64,000 nt of DNA from JBJHBP01 sp050485645 (GCA_050485645.1 JBJHBT010000007.1:62001-126000); one strand, 5' to 3'. Positions 24,348 through 33,004 are shown, counted from the stretch's first letter. Numbers and translations: made by a program. Notes: generated by a model from the letters alone, not told the origin.

Positions 24348-26621
24348 TCAAGCGATGACCAGTTGCCTGGCCAGTGCCACTTCCACTGAGTCGCCGTCCT
24401 GGTTGAGAACGTCGAGCCCGGATTCCGGCACGTCTCCCGACGTGCTCTGCGACACCGTGATCTTCTTGGCCATCAGCCCCAGGCAGGTCATCTGCGATGT
24501 GGCCGTGTAGCCCAGGTAGATCACCTTGACCGGCTGCTTCTGGCCGATGCGCCATGAACGGCGTGCGGCCTGCTGCAGCGAGTACACATTCCAACCGGAT
24601 TGCATGAAGACAATCGTCGGGAACTCCAACAGGTCCAGGCCGGTTTTCACCAGCTCCGGGTTGGTGATGAGCACGTCGATGCCGCGGTCCAACTGCTCGG
24701 CGATCCAGTCCTCGCGACGGGAGGCGTCCACGCTCGCGCGCAACACGGCCGTCTTGAAGCCTTCCTGCTCCAGCAGCACCTTGAGCCGCGACGTCGTGTC
24801 GCGGGTTCCGGTGTAGACGCTGTAGACCAGCACCTTGCGATCCGCCGCTTTTTCCTCGTGGCAGATGTCGATCAACTCCCGCTCCTTCGGCATCACCTCC
24901 AGATCGCTGAACAGCGATGGCGTGAATGCCAGCAGGTTGCGAGTACGCGGATGCTTGACCGTCTCCGGCCGGAAGCAGCAATCCGGCCAGGCCAAGAGCA
25001 CATTGAGGACCACACCCAGCAGCGTCGTGTCACGCTTTGCCAGTGCCTGGCGAAGCTCGGCGGTCAATTGCCCCGACAAGCGTCCGTAGGCCTGCGCCTG
25101 CTCCGCGCTCATCGCGACTTCGCGGAACTCCTCGTCGTAGGGCGGCAGCACGTTGCCACCGATGTCCTTCAACTTGAGGAAAACCGTATACGGCAGGACG
25201 CACCTCAACACGCCCTTCGGACCAAAGCCCGGTGCTTTCACCGTGCGCACCGTGACCTTCGAGCCCTTGGCCGTCTTGTGCGCCGGCCCGTTACTCTCGG
25301 AATAGATGTCCTTGAGGACACCGTGATCGCGCATGAACGCCATCGCGGCCGACGTCATGCTGCCGCTCTTGGTCGGCCGGTAGCCGTCCTCGATCATCCG
25401 CCCAGGCAAGGTGCGAAACAGCAGGTGGAACAAGTCGTCGCCGTAGCCGCCCATCAGCGTGCCGGTGAGCAGCAAGGTCTTGCGAGACTTCGCCGCGAGC
25501 ACGCCCATAGCCTGGCCCTGTGCGGAACCACCGTTCTTGTACTCGTGCGCCTCGTCGGCGATCAGCAGGTCGAACGTGCCTTGCGGCAGGTAGCGTTTGA
25601 TGAACTCCGATGGCTGGTAGCCACCCTCGCCGAAGCCGAACTCCATGTTGGCCATCGCACGTTCCATGCGATGGGCTTGCCGGTCCGAAAAGACCAACTC
25701 GCCGTTGCCGTCCATCAGGTTGATGAACTCGTGGATGTTGTCCCCGAGCATCGACGCGAGGAAGGCATCACCGAACTTCTGCATCAGCTTCTGCGCGGTG
25801 ACTTCGCCGATCGTGGGAATACGCTTCAGGGCCTTGAGCACGGCCGAGGACTGGTCACTGGCGGACAAGCCCCTGGGACGGATCAGCGTCCACAGCGCCG
25901 AAGCGCAATGGCCGCATTTGCGGCGGGTCTCCTCCGCTTCGAGTTCGACCGGATTGATCGGCTCGCCGTCGAGATCTGTGATGACGTTCCCGCAATGCGG
26001 GCACGCCCCCACGTCACCGTGACGGGTACGATGTTGCGCGAACACCGGCTTCCAATGAAAACCCATGCGCATGCGCACACGGCCGAGGACGAAGAACTCC
26101 TGCCCCTGCGGCGGCGCCCCCAACTGCTCGCGCAGCTTGATGAGCTTGACCAGGGTGTCCGGGCCGTTGAGCACCCAGACCTTGGCACCGGCCACCGTCT
26201 CCTGGATTTCGCGCCGCCACTTGTAGACCAGGTGGGGTGGCGAAAGCACCAGGGTGCGGCGGTAGCCTTCGGCCCTGAGCGCGGCGGCCGTGGCAATACC
26301 CACGGTCGTTTTCCCGCAGCCCATTTCGCCGTTGACGATTGCGGCGCGCTCGCCGCGATCGACCAGCAGCTCGGTGACGGCGTGGACCACTTCGGCCTGA
26401 GCGGGGAACAGCGTCCGCTTCAGGCCATCCAGGATGACCTGGCGATGCGCCCGTGCCTGTCCGGTGTAGACCGGCGGGTTGGCGCGGTTGAGAGAGTCGA
26501 GCAGCTCGTCGCCGAACTCCGCTACGAAGTCCTGCAAGCTGATCGTGAGTGTGGAAGCAGCCGCTTCGAGCAAGTCGCCTTGCTCAGCGGCGGCGGGAAC
26601 AGTTTCAAGATCGAAAGACAT
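24348..26621 (-). CDS. SNF2-like DEAH helicase with inserted zinc ribbon
   Basis: 757 residues. Walker A is NGEMGCGKTTVG (about 110-121). A zinc-ribbon-like insert carries CPHC and CGHC (about 200-245). The Walker B/DEAH motif is LLIADEAHEYKNGG (about 350-363). The C-terminal helicase domain has VYSVYTGTRDTTSRL, VLITNPELVKTGLDL and ARRSWRIGQKQPVKVIYLG, the last being the classic RIGQ motif VI of the SNF2 family. It probably remodels or translocates along DNA. The start is ATG 26621, with GGAG 8 bases upstream. It heads the leftmost end of the accessory block, near a DUF6094 methyltransferase-like gene. Confidence 0.85.
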   Translation of the reverse strand: MSFDLETVPAAAEQGDLLEAAASTLTISLQDFVAEFGDELLDSLNRANPPVYTGQARAHRQVILDGLKRTLFPAQAEVVHAVTELLVDRGERAAIVNGEMGCGKTTVGIATAAALRAEGYRRTLVLSPPHLVYKWRREIQETVAGAKVWVLNGPDTLVKLIKLREQLGAPPQGQEFFVLGRVRMRMGFHWKPVFAQHRTRHGDVGACPHCGNVITDLDGEPINPVELEAEETRRKCGHCASALWTLIRPRGLSASDQSSAVLKALKRIPTIGEVTAQKLMQKFGDAFLASMLGDNIHEFINLMDGNGELVFSDRQAHRMERAMANMEFGFGEGGYQPSEFIKRYLPQGTFDLLIADEAHEYKNGGSAQGQAMGVLAAKSRKTLLLTGTLMGGYGDDLFHLLFRTLPGRMIEDGYRPTKSGSMTSAAMAFMRDHGVLKDIYSESNGPAHKTAKGSKVTVRTVKAPGFGPKGVLRCVLPYTVFLKLKDIGGNVLPPYDEEFREVAMSAEQAQAYGRLSGQLTAELRQALAKRDTTLLGVVLNVLLAWPDCCFRPETVKHPRTRNLLAFTPSLFSDLEVMPKERELIDICHEEKAADRKVLVYSVYTGTRDTTSRLKVLLEQEGFKTAVLRASVDASRREDWIAEQLDRGIDVLITNPELVKTGLDLLEFPTIVFMQSGWNVYSLQQAARRSWRIGQKQPVKVIYLGYTATSQMTCLGLMAKKITVSQSTSGDVPESGLDVLNQDGDSVEVALARQLVIA

Positions 26622-26726
26622 GGTGATGCTCCAAAGAAGATGGGGCATGCACTTCCCCCGATGGGGCGATGGCATGCCCCAGAGGTGGGAAGAAACGCGA
26701 CGATCAAACGCCGCGGTGGAAACGGA

Positions 26727-27020
26727 TCAATACTCGCTGGGCAACAGCAACGTGGTGACGCTGCGATCCCATTCGGTGATGATCCAGAGTTTCAGATCGG
26801 GCGTGATCCGATAGGACGAGAACAGCCGATCCCCATTCTTGAGCGCGGCGTCGTTGGAACGCCGGTCTTCGTCGCAGAGATCGCCCCAGTCGCCATCGAG
26901 ATGGCGCTGAAGATAAGGTCTGGGGTTGAACACCCCCCGTTGAACCAGGTCGTTCACGCCCGCGGTCATGACCAGTTGGCCGGCCCGAAAGCGTGGTTGA
27001 GACAGAACTGCGAGTGCCAT
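26727..27020 (-). CDS. Conserved plasmid/ICE hypothetical protein
   Basis: 97 residues, small and soluble, with a conserved core (GVNDLVQRGVFNPRPYLQRH, then the acidic GDWGDLCDEDRRSNDAALK) and a C-terminal WIITEWDRSVTTLLLPSEY. I recognise this as a common uncharacterised protein of broad-host plasmids and ICEs. It lies between the helicase and the DUF6094 gene and has its own leader hairpin and a ribosome binding site GAGAGGT. Confidence 0.72.
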   Translation of the reverse strand: MALAVLSQPRFRAGQLVMTAGVNDLVQRGVFNPRPYLQRHLDGDWGDLCDEDRRSNDAALKNGDRLFSSYRITPDLKLWIITEWDRSVTTLLLPSEY

Positions 27021-27084
27021 GGTGATTACCTCTCAAGAAAAAGAGGCCACGGCACCCCACAGGGGCGACGTGACCCCGGTGGGT

Positions 27085-27103
27085 GAAAAGACGGCGAGCC
27101 GTC
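27085..27103 (-). terminator. Rho-independent terminator of the DUF6094 gene
   Basis: Minus-strand stem GACGGC / GCCGTC with a two-base loop, followed by TTTTC, 13 bases after the DUF6094 stop. Confidence 0.7.
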
Positions 27104-27115
27104 AGGGAACGACGA

Positions 27116-28225
27116 TCAGCGAATGGTCAACACTTCTCCCCGAGTCGGGGAACCGGGTGTCATGTCCCAGGCGCGGATCACAGGTACGAAGCGATCGGTG
27201 AGGATGCGCGTCTCGGCGACCGAGCCGTCATCCCGTTCCGTGTACTCCGTGGCCAAGGATTTCTCCTTGTGGGTATCGCCCTTGACCACCAACACCTTGC
27301 CGGTCTTGGATGTCACGACACCCGAGATCGCGCCCGCGGCCAAAGCCAGGGCGAGGTGCCAGTGCGACAAGGCACGCGCCGGTGGCCGCAGTGATTGCTG
27401 TGCGGCACCCAGGTGCGTGTCGATCGCCGGCCACAGCCCCTGCAGGCGCTGTACTTCGTCGGCGAACTGCTCGGGTTCGAGCGTGACGCGATAAAAGTGC
27501 TCGGGCTCGGCTGGAGACGCCGGCACCGTGTACGGCAGGAACGGCCATTCGCAGGGCAGTTCCTCGGCTTCGATGTCGCCTTGACCGACTTGCAGCAAGA
27601 GGCTGCGCGCCGTTTTGGCTTCGTCCGACACTTGCTCGCGCTGCCGAATCCGCCGGCCGAAAATCACCACCTGCTTGAACTGCGTATCCACCGCTCGGTA
27701 GATGCGCAGGTTGGCAAAGTGACGTGTCAGCCAGCCCACGAACTCGGCATCGAGCACGTAGAACGGGATGATGAACACCAGCACGCCGTCGTACTGCAAC
27801 AGCGGCAGGCTGCGCTGATAGAACAGCTTCTCCAGCCGTGGACGGCCTTGACCCTGGTAGCCGATGTTGCCATCGACACCGCGGGTCAGGTCGCCATAGG
27901 GCGGATTGAGAAACAGCAGCCCGAAGGACTGCCGCGAGATCAGCGCGTCCATCAGGTCGCCATGCAGGCAACGATCGACGAGCTTGCGCGCATGGGCTGC
28001 GCGCTCCGCGTCGTACTCGACGGCGAACGCCTTCACCTGCTCTCGCCCGAGGGCATGAGCGGCTTCGGCGATCGCCACGCCTTCGCCGGCGCAGGGATCG
28101 AGGATGCACATGGAGCCGGAAGACGGCGCCAGCGCGGTCAGGGCTCTCTCCAACGTGGGTTCGTCCGTCGGGAAGTAGCCGTTCTTGATGAAGTTGCGCG
28201 CGAGGCGCGGAAACATGAGAGCCAT
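27116..28225 (-). CDS. DUF6094 protein, SAM-dependent N6-adenine methyltransferase-like
   Basis: 369 residues. It has a Rossmann-type SAM-binding motif (MCILDPCAGEGVAIAEAAHA, about 39-58), an acidic residue ending strand 2 (FAVEYDAERA), and the adenine-MTase motif IV NPPYGD (about 108-113). The target is unknown. Proteins of this type are conserved next to SNF2-like helicases in plasmids and ICEs and may modify element DNA against restriction. I chose ATG 28225 because CAGGAG lies upstream and the N-terminus MALMFPRLARNFIKNGYFPT matches the family. Confidence 0.8.
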   Translation of the reverse strand: MALMFPRLARNFIKNGYFPTDEPTLERALTALAPSSGSMCILDPCAGEGVAIAEAAHALGREQVKAFAVEYDAERAAHARKLVDRCLHGDLMDALISRQSFGLLFLNPPYGDLTRGVDGNIGYQGQGRPRLEKLFYQRSLPLLQYDGVLVFIIPFYVLDAEFVGWLTRHFANLRIYRAVDTQFKQVVIFGRRIRQREQVSDEAKTARSLLLQVGQGDIEAEELPCEWPFLPYTVPASPAEPEHFYRVTLEPEQFADEVQRLQGLWPAIDTHLGAAQQSLRPPARALSHWHLALALAAGAISGVVTSKTGKVLVVKGDTHKEKSLATEYTERDDGSVAETRILTDRFVPVIRAWDMTPGSPTRGEVLTIR

Positions 28226-28292
28226 GGGAATCTCCTGTGAAGAAGTGGGATGAAAGCGGGCATGTGCGGCACACATGCCCGGTGGTCGGGTT

Positions 28293-28940
28293 TCAGGCCA
28301 CCCGCCGCAGCGGTTTGCCCGAGGCCAGTTCGTATTGCGAAACACCGAGGGTTCCGTTGCGGATCAGGTCGCCCAGCGCCGTGGTCAGCGCCGGAACGTC
28401 CAAGGCGAGCCGATGACCATCCAGCGGCCCGAGGGCGAATGGAAGGCGGGTCAGCATGTCCCGCGACTGCAACAGCGTCAGCACGTCGTCGCGCCAGTGG
28501 TCGAGCAGTGGCAGCGGGCAGGTTTCCCGCACCAACGTCCACAGCCGTTCGGTGTGGTTGGAGACCGTCTTGGGCAGCAGCGCCAGAGCACTGGCGTTGG
28601 CCTTGTCGGGCTTCACGCAGCGCTTGTCGAACAGCCACAGATGGACCATGGACCCGAACAGCGTGCGCCGGAAGGCCCGCGTGGTGCGTTTCTCCAGGTT
28701 GTCGGTGTTGCCGACGAAGACCGGGATCGACGCCTGATCGGTGACGAGATGGAACTGATCCAGTCCTTGCTCCGAACGACCGAGGGTCAGGCGGGCCAGG
28801 AACTCCTGGACGGCGGTATCGCGCGCCCAGACGGAAAGAAAGATCAGGTTGCCGTGTTCGTCACCGATGCAGCCGTCGGCCATCAGGTCGGGGCACTCGT
28901 CGATGCGATACAGCACGTTGGATGATGTCGATGCAGGCAT
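28293..28940 (-). CDS. Conserved ICE hypothetical protein, preceded by RNA motif copy A
   Basis: 215 residues, soluble, with no signal or membrane segment. Motifs include CPDLMADGCIGDEHGNLIFL near the N-terminus and TRAFRRTLFGSMVHLWLFDK near the middle. I do not recognise a catalytic signature. It is translated from ATG 28940 after GAGGA, with a hairpin and six U residues directly before the ribosome binding site and a two-hairpin motif 120 bases upstream. It is probably transcribed alone or with the DUF6094 gene to its left. Confidence 0.7.
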   Translation of the reverse strand: MPASTSSNVLYRIDECPDLMADGCIGDEHGNLIFLSVWARDTAVQEFLARLTLGRSEQGLDQFHLVTDQASIPVFVGNTDNLEKRTTRAFRRTLFGSMVHLWLFDKRCVKPDKANASALALLPKTVSNHTERLWTLVRETCPLPLLDHWRDDVLTLLQSRDMLTRLPFALGPLDGHRLALDVPALTTALGDLIRNGTLGVSQYELASGKPLRRVA

Positions 28941-29060
28941 AGTGATGTCCTCAAAAAAGGGAGCAGCACCGCCCGCGAGGGCAGTCACTGCCCCAGGGGG
29001 ATGGAAGAAAACGCCGTGAGCGTCTTGGCAAGAACGAATGACCAGTGCGTAGCACGCACC

Positions 29061-29116
29061 GTAGCCTTGAAGGTCTAGGCTACCTGGGCATGTTGTCGGC
29101 AACGCCGACGGACATG
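29061..29116 (-). ncRNA. Two-hairpin structured intergenic motif, copy A
   Basis: On the coding (minus) strand the distal hairpin is CATGT / ACATG around GTCGGC-AAC-GCCGAC. It is followed by GCCCAG and a second hairpin GTAGCC / GGCTAC whose 11-base loop contains CTTCAA. Three more copies lie at 32413, 33978 and 35794, each upstream of a gene. Stems differ between copies by paired changes. It lies 120 bases before ATG 28940. Confidence 0.65.
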
Positions 29117-29215
29117 GGTAGTAGCCTGCTTCAAGAAGAAGATGAGCGAGAGCGAAAAACCGCCACGCAACACAACCCTGTTTGCCGGGGGGCTCCGAAG
29201 GGACTTCTGCTGAAC

Positions 29216-29254
29216 GAAAAAAGCGGACCATGCCGTCATGGGCATGATCCGCTT
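29216..29254 (-). terminator. Rho-independent terminator of the DUF932 gene
   Basis: Minus-strand 14-bp stem (29221-29234 with 29241-29254, one mismatched pair) and a six-base loop, followed by six U. It starts five bases after the DUF932 stop. Confidence 0.85.
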
Positions 29255-29259
29255 GATGA

Positions 29260-30087
29260 TCAGGCTTTCAACTGACGCAGACCTTCCGCCAGCAGCCAGA
29301 GCGCCCGGTTGAGCCGGACATTCTGGTCGATGCCTTGAACGGGCCGCGTGCTTTGCCGGCGTCCGTTCGCGGTACGGCTGGTCAGGCCACCTTTGACGAG
29401 GTTCTCCTGGACGCGATTGAACGTCGACCACAGGTCCGATCGGGTGTCGTCGAAACGACGTGGCCGCAGAACCTGACTCTCGGTGATCGGCAAGGCCTTG
29501 CCGGGATCGTCGTACTTGAGAGTCAACGCCGATCTGGCGAAGACCTCGGCCTCGCCGTCGTCGAGTGTGATGGCACACATGGCGTCGCGAGAGTGTTGCA
29601 CCCGCTCGAAACCCTGTAAGACCTCATAGGCGCCTTCGATCACGTGATCGGTGACGTTGCCTTTGTGAGGCACGCGGACGTCGGCGAACGTGTCGCCGCA
29701 CACCAGGCCGTTTTGGCAAACGAACCTGAACATGCCCGCGAGCATCTGATAGCTGCTCGTACCGTCGTGCGAGTTGAGCAAGATGATCTCGTTCGCCTCG
29801 GTGCCGTCGATCTGGCTTGCATGACGAAGCCGCAGCATGTGCTTGGTGTAGTCACGGCGATCCTCGTGGCGCACACGTGTCTGGCACGCCATGAACGGTT
29901 GGAAGCCCTCCTTGCGTAGCTCCGTCAACACGGCCGCGGTCGGGATGTAGCTGTAGCGCTGGGAACGGCTTTCGTGCGGGGTCTCCGCGAAGATGGATGG
30001 GGCGACGGTGCGGATCTGATCATCCGACAGCGGATGGTCCGAGCGCAGCACCGGAGAACGATGGGAAAAGCGGGATGAGAGTTGCAT
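29260..30087 (-). CDS. DUF932 domain protein
   Basis: 275 residues, soluble. It carries features of the DUF932 family found in plasmids, phages and ICEs: SYIPTAAVLTELRKEGFQPF, the charged HEDRRDYTKHMLRLRH and the NSHDGTSSYQMLAGMFRFVC core, followed by NGLVCGD. Function is unknown; some members have been linked to replication or recombination. ATG 30087 is preceded by AAGGAG. Two nearly identical hairpins separate it from the gene to the right. Confidence 0.85.
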   Translation of the reverse strand: MQLSSRFSHRSPVLRSDHPLSDDQIRTVAPSIFAETPHESRSQRYSYIPTAAVLTELRKEGFQPFMACQTRVRHEDRRDYTKHMLRLRHASQIDGTEANEIILLNSHDGTSSYQMLAGMFRFVCQNGLVCGDTFADVRVPHKGNVTDHVIEGAYEVLQGFERVQHSRDAMCAITLDDGEAEVFARSALTLKYDDPGKALPITESQVLRPRRFDDTRSDLWSTFNRVQENLVKGGLTSRTANGRRQSTRPVQGIDQNVRLNRALWLLAEGLRQLKA

Positions 30088-30160
30088 GACTATCTCCTTG
30101 AGGATTGGAGCAATCGGCATCGAGAGGCCAGGAGCCGGATGCGAGCGATTGCATGGGACA

Positions 30161-30233
30161 AAGAAAAGCCCCGCGAAGCAGGGCCTGGATGGGTCAGGTA
30201 AAGAGGAATGCAGCCCCGTGAAGCAAGGGCCTG
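30161..30233 (-). terminator. Tandem, nearly identical terminator hairpins
   Basis: On the minus strand two similar hairpins follow the stop at 30238. The first (30211-30233) has CAGGCCC / GGGGCTG arms. The second (30161-30184) has GCCCTGC / GCGGGGC arms, loop TTC, and then TTTTCTTT. The second has the U-tract and is the more likely terminator. The similarity of the two suggests a local duplication. Confidence 0.7.
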
Positions 30234-30237
30234 CGGA

Positions 30238-30498
30238 TCAGGCCGGCTCGAATTGCCGGCTGTAGGGGTTGAAGCGAAGCGCTTCGCTCCCCTTGAGGAT
30301 CGGTGTGAAACCGTCCAGGTAGAGGTTGGCGAGATACTGGTCGCGGTAGGTCAGCGCCTGCCGTGCCTGTTCCTCGGTGAGACCGTCGCTGATGAAGTGA
30401 TCGAGCAGTTCCTCGTCGGAGGAGACTTCGTTGTTGGACAACTGATCTTCGACGAGGCGCAGCGACGACGCCGGGAGGGAGGCCAGGATTGGGTCCAT
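30238..30498 (-). CDS. Small conserved ICE hypothetical protein
   Basis: 86 residues, acidic and helical in the N-terminal half (SSLRLVEDQLSNNEVSSDEE) with a compact C-terminus (EEQARQALTYRDQYLANLYL). It starts 16 bases after the stop of the DUF6927-like gene with a good site GGGAGGT, so both are on one message. I recognise it only as a recurrent small gene of this ICE family. Confidence 0.68.
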   Translation of the reverse strand: MDPILASLPASSLRLVEDQLSNNEVSSDEELLDHFISDGLTEEQARQALTYRDQYLANLYLDGFTPILKGSEALRFNPYSRQFEPA

Positions 30499-30514
30499 GA
30501 CGTACCTCCCGTGC

Positions 30515-30895
30515 TCAGGCCGCCGACGCCGGCATGCGCCGACGTGCGTGATGGGCAAGCACTCCTTCACGCCACTCGGGGGATTGCACTGGCGCCATGT
30601 CGAGATAGCGCAGCGGGCACGAGTAGTAGTAGGGTTGCATGGATTCATCCAGGGGCTTGTGGCCCCATTCGCCACCCGAGCCTTGCAGCAGGTCGCAACG
30701 GATAACGTTGATGGAATCGCCGGCAGCGAGCTTCATGAATCCCGCTTGCTTGGCGGTGATGCGCACCACGGACCACAACACGTTGCCGCGCAGGGTGTGG
30801 GCGATGACCTCCGAGCGAGCGCTTTCGCTCTCCTGCTGTTGGATCAGTTCGTGGATCAGTTGGTCGCGGGTTTGCCGCGAGAAATACCAGCCCAT
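30515..30895 (-). CDS. DUF6927-like protein
   Basis: 126 residues. The pattern MGWYFSRQTRDQLIHELIQQ, then RGNVLWSVVRIT and finally DESMQPYYYSCPLRYLD with a tail WREGVLAHHARR is typical of the small DUF6927-type proteins on plasmids and ICEs. The function is unknown. ATG 30895 follows CAGGAG. Just upstream is a long hairpin ending in seven U, which could act as a transcription attenuator for this gene pair. Confidence 0.75.
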   Translation of the reverse strand: MGWYFSRQTRDQLIHELIQQQESESARSEVIAHTLRGNVLWSVVRITAKQAGFMKLAAGDSINVIRCDLLQGSGGEWGHKPLDESMQPYYYSCPLRYLDMAPVQSPEWREGVLAHHARRRMPASAA

Positions 30896-30987
30896 GGGAG
30901 TTCTCCTGTGAAAAAAATCGGAGCACTCCCCCGACGGGGAAAGTGCCCCGACGGGTGGTTGAAACGTCGCGGGAAGCGACGGGTGGA

Positions 30988-31599
30988 TCAGGCGGAGGCG
31001 AGATGCCAGCCCTGGGACAGCGGCGCGAACTCGTAGCCCAAGGCACCGAGACGGTCACGTTGCTGACGCAACAGGCGACGATCGACAGTGGCATCGAGCT
31101 TGACGATCTCGCCGAGCGGCCAGAGTGCGCCGAACAGCGTGGCGTTGTCGTCCTGGGCAGCCGGCTTGGTGGCAGGCTTGACCGGAACGTCCACACCGAA
31201 CGGCCTGGTATCGACCAAGGGATCGCCGGACGTTGCCGCCTTCGCTTCGACGGGTGCCGAAGTGGACGGGACAGGTGCCTGCGCTTCCTCGTCGATCGGA
31301 TCGACTTCCTGCGGACTCAGCCGGTTGGCTTCATCGCGGCTCAGGGGATCGATGTTCGATAAGGTCATGCCGCCCAGATGGGCGCGGATCTCGATGACCA
31401 TGCGGCCGCTCGTGCTGTACGTCGAAGGACGGATCTCGGTGATGACGAAATCACCCTCGTACTTGCCTTCACGGTACTGGTCCAGCTCGGCGTTCTTGAT
31501 GACGAATTCGCCGATGGAAGTGGCGAGGCGGCCGACGTTGAAGTCGCCGTTCCTGCCGTGGATGGTCTTGATGGCCAATTGGCCGGGAAGCGTAATCAT
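30988..31599 (-). CDS. DUF3275 family protein
   Basis: 203 residues. The N-terminal 75 residues hold the family signature (MITLPGQLAIKTIHGRNGDF, then GEFVIKNAELDQYREGKYEG). A central low-complexity Ala/Pro/Ser linker (about 100-150) leads to a C-terminal domain (LFGALWPLGEIVKLDATVDR). DUF3275 proteins are constant members of the replication/processing block of PFGI-1-type ICEs. An OB-like or beta-barrel N-domain is my guess. It lies upstream of the DUF6927 pair and has its own leader hairpin. Confidence 0.87.
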   Translation of the reverse strand: MITLPGQLAIKTIHGRNGDFNVGRLATSIGEFVIKNAELDQYREGKYEGDFVITEIRPSTYSTSGRMVIEIRAHLGGMTLSNIDPLSRDEANRLSPQEVDPIDEEAQAPVPSTSAPVEAKAATSGDPLVDTRPFGVDVPVKPATKPAAQDDNATLFGALWPLGEIVKLDATVDRRLLRQQRDRLGALGYEFAPLSQGWHLASA

Positions 31600-31671
31600 G
31601 GGTCAGCTCCTTACGATGATGAAAAACCGCGAGACACCGACCTCGGAAGATCGGCGGCTCGATGGCGGGAA

Positions 31672-31700
31672 GGAAAGCAAGGCCCCGGAGAGGGGCCTTG
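31672..31700 (-). terminator. Rho-independent terminator of the DUF3577 gene
   Basis: Minus-strand 9-bp stem (31678-31686 with 31692-31700) and five-base loop, followed by CTTTCCTTCC. It begins four bases after the DUF3577 stop at 31705. Confidence 0.75.
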
Positions 31701-31704
31701 GGGG

Positions 31705-32238
31705 TCAGAACGACTCGGCCAGCGCCGGGGTGTCGGCGGTGTCGGTCTCGGAAGCCGCTGCCTCGGATGCGGGTGCATCCTGGGCCGCGGGCTCGCTCGA
31801 AACGGCGGGCGTTTCGTCGCGAGGCGTTTCCTCGGAGGCCTTGGGTTCGGCCTTGTAGACGAGCTGACCATCGACCTTGATCCAGCTCACGAAGAGCAGG
31901 CGGGCCTTCAGGCTGACGCCCGGCTTTCCTTCATTCTTCCCCTTGGTGTAGGTGAAGATGTCGGTCCACAGGTCGCCCAGGCGGAACCCGATCAGCACCT
32001 TGCGTTCGGCCTTGACGGCCTCCTCGCAACGACGGATCAGATGCTGCGCCTCGCTGCCGGATACGCGCACGTCGAAACGGCGGTACTCCGGTTTTTCGCT
32101 GGGACCATTGAGCGCTGCGATGTCGCAGGCCAGGAAGGCATCGCCTTTCTTGGGTTTCACGTCGCGGATGCGATTGAGATACCCGAGGCCGGTGATGTGC
32201 AGGTCGAAGAAGTTGGACTTTTCAGATGAAGTGGTCAT
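31705..32238 (-). CDS. DUF3577 protein, STY4534-family ICE replication protein
   Basis: 177 residues. The N-terminal 115 residues contain FFDLHITGLGYLNRIRDVKP, a single-strand-binding-like OB pattern, and FDVRVSGSEAQHLIRRCEEA. The last 55 residues are an acidic disordered tail (Glu/Ala/Ser/Pro), as in Ssb-type proteins that recruit partners. The family is annotated as an ICE replication protein. ATG 32238 has CAGGAG upstream and a perfect CACACCT / AGGTGTG hairpin before it. RNA motif copy B lies 174 bases upstream. Confidence 0.87.
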   Translation of the reverse strand: MTTSSEKSNFFDLHITGLGYLNRIRDVKPKKGDAFLACDIAALNGPSEKPEYRRFDVRVSGSEAQHLIRRCEEAVKAERKVLIGFRLGDLWTDIFTYTKGKNEGKPGVSLKARLLFVSWIKVDGQLVYKAEPKASEETPRDETPAVSSEPAAQDAPASEAAASETDTADTPALAESF

Positions 32239-32412
32239 GGTGAATCTCCTGTAGAAGAAAGATGCGGAGACACACCTGGCCCCTGCGGGAGGTGTGGAAC
32301 CCCCGCGTGGGTTGACGGAACGACTGCATGGCATCGCCATCGAGGAACCGATGGCCGTTCGCGCGTGGATGCCGGTGCGAACTGGTGTGATCAACGTGGT
32401 CGGAACCGCGCC

Positions 32413-32468
32413 GTAGCCTTGAAGATCGTGGCTACCTGGGCATGTCGCTGACGGATCAGCGGAACATG
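32413..32468 (-). ncRNA. Two-hairpin structured intergenic motif, copy B
   Basis: Same architecture as copy A. The distal hairpin has CATGT / ACATG outer arms and GCTGA / TCAGC inner arms with a four-base loop. The proximal hairpin has GTAGCC / GGCTAC with an 11-base loop containing CTTCAA. It lies upstream of the DUF3577 gene. Compared with copy A, the inner stem has changed sequence on both sides while staying paired. Confidence 0.65.
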
Positions 32469-32568
32469 GTCGCAGCCTGCCCCCCCGTATGCCCGAAGGG
32501 CGAGGATGTATCAGTAATCGTCTGGTCCCGCATTGTTGGCCCGGCATCCGTGGCCGAAACGCGGACAA

Positions 32569-32593
32569 GAAAAAAAGCCCTCGCAGGGAGGGC
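32569..32593 (-). terminator. Rho-independent terminator of the DUF3085 gene
   Basis: Minus-strand stem GCCCTC / GAGGGC with loop CCTGC followed by six or more U, about 22 bases after the DUF3085 stop. Confidence 0.85.
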
Positions 32594-32615
32594 TGGGTAG
32601 AGACAAGCGGGTTGG

Positions 32616-32981
32616 TCAGCGATTGGCCGTTGTCGGGGCCACAGCCTGTAGTGACAGATGGGTTGCGGTAGCGGACACGTCGAGGTCGTCCTCGCTGTGC
32701 AGGATGCGGGCGAACACGCCCTCCTGCGGATCGAGGTACTCTCCGAAATCATCGCCGCCAAACTCGATGCGTGCCAGCTCCCACCAGTCGTCGAACGGAT
32801 CGACATCGGGGTTGCAGCCGACAGCGTAGGCGATCAGCTTCTGGCGACCATCGGGCCGACGCTCGCCGCGTTCGGCCAGGAAGTACACGCCCTGGTCCTT
32901 GACCAGGATGACGCGGCATTGATTGGCCACCGCTTCGGCGAGCACGGGCCGCAGTTCAGTGCCTTTGAATAGAACAGGCAT
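32616..32981 (-). CDS. DUF3085 domain protein
   Basis: 121 residues. The family pattern is LRPVLAEAVANQCRVILVKD, GVYFLAERGERR and AYAVGCNPDVDPFDDWWELA. It is small, acidic and soluble; function unknown. It is a frequent neighbour of DUF3577 and DUF5983 genes on ICEs. The hairpin at 33005-33037 ends in a U-rich tract 23 bases before ATG 32981 and so could end the upstream gene while also acting as a leader for this one. Confidence 0.85.
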   Translation of the reverse strand: MPVLFKGTELRPVLAEAVANQCRVILVKDQGVYFLAERGERRPDGRQKLIAYAVGCNPDVDPFDDWWELARIEFGGDDFGEYLDPQEGVFARILHSEDDLDVSATATHLSLQAVAPTTANR

Positions 32982-33004
32982 GGATGTGATCTCCGGTATG
33001 GGGG

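Noticed and set aside
24600..27086. 828-codon plus-strand ORF opposite the helicase gene
   Set aside because: It is the mirror of a well-recognised SNF2-like helicase in GC-rich DNA, runs across gene boundaries and its product has no domain pattern.
32413..32468. Three-codon upstream ORF (Met-Pro-Arg-stop) inside the RNA motif
   Set aside because: ATGCCCAGGTAG occurs in three copies, but the stop is lost in copy D and there is no ribosome binding site; base pairing explains the conservation better.
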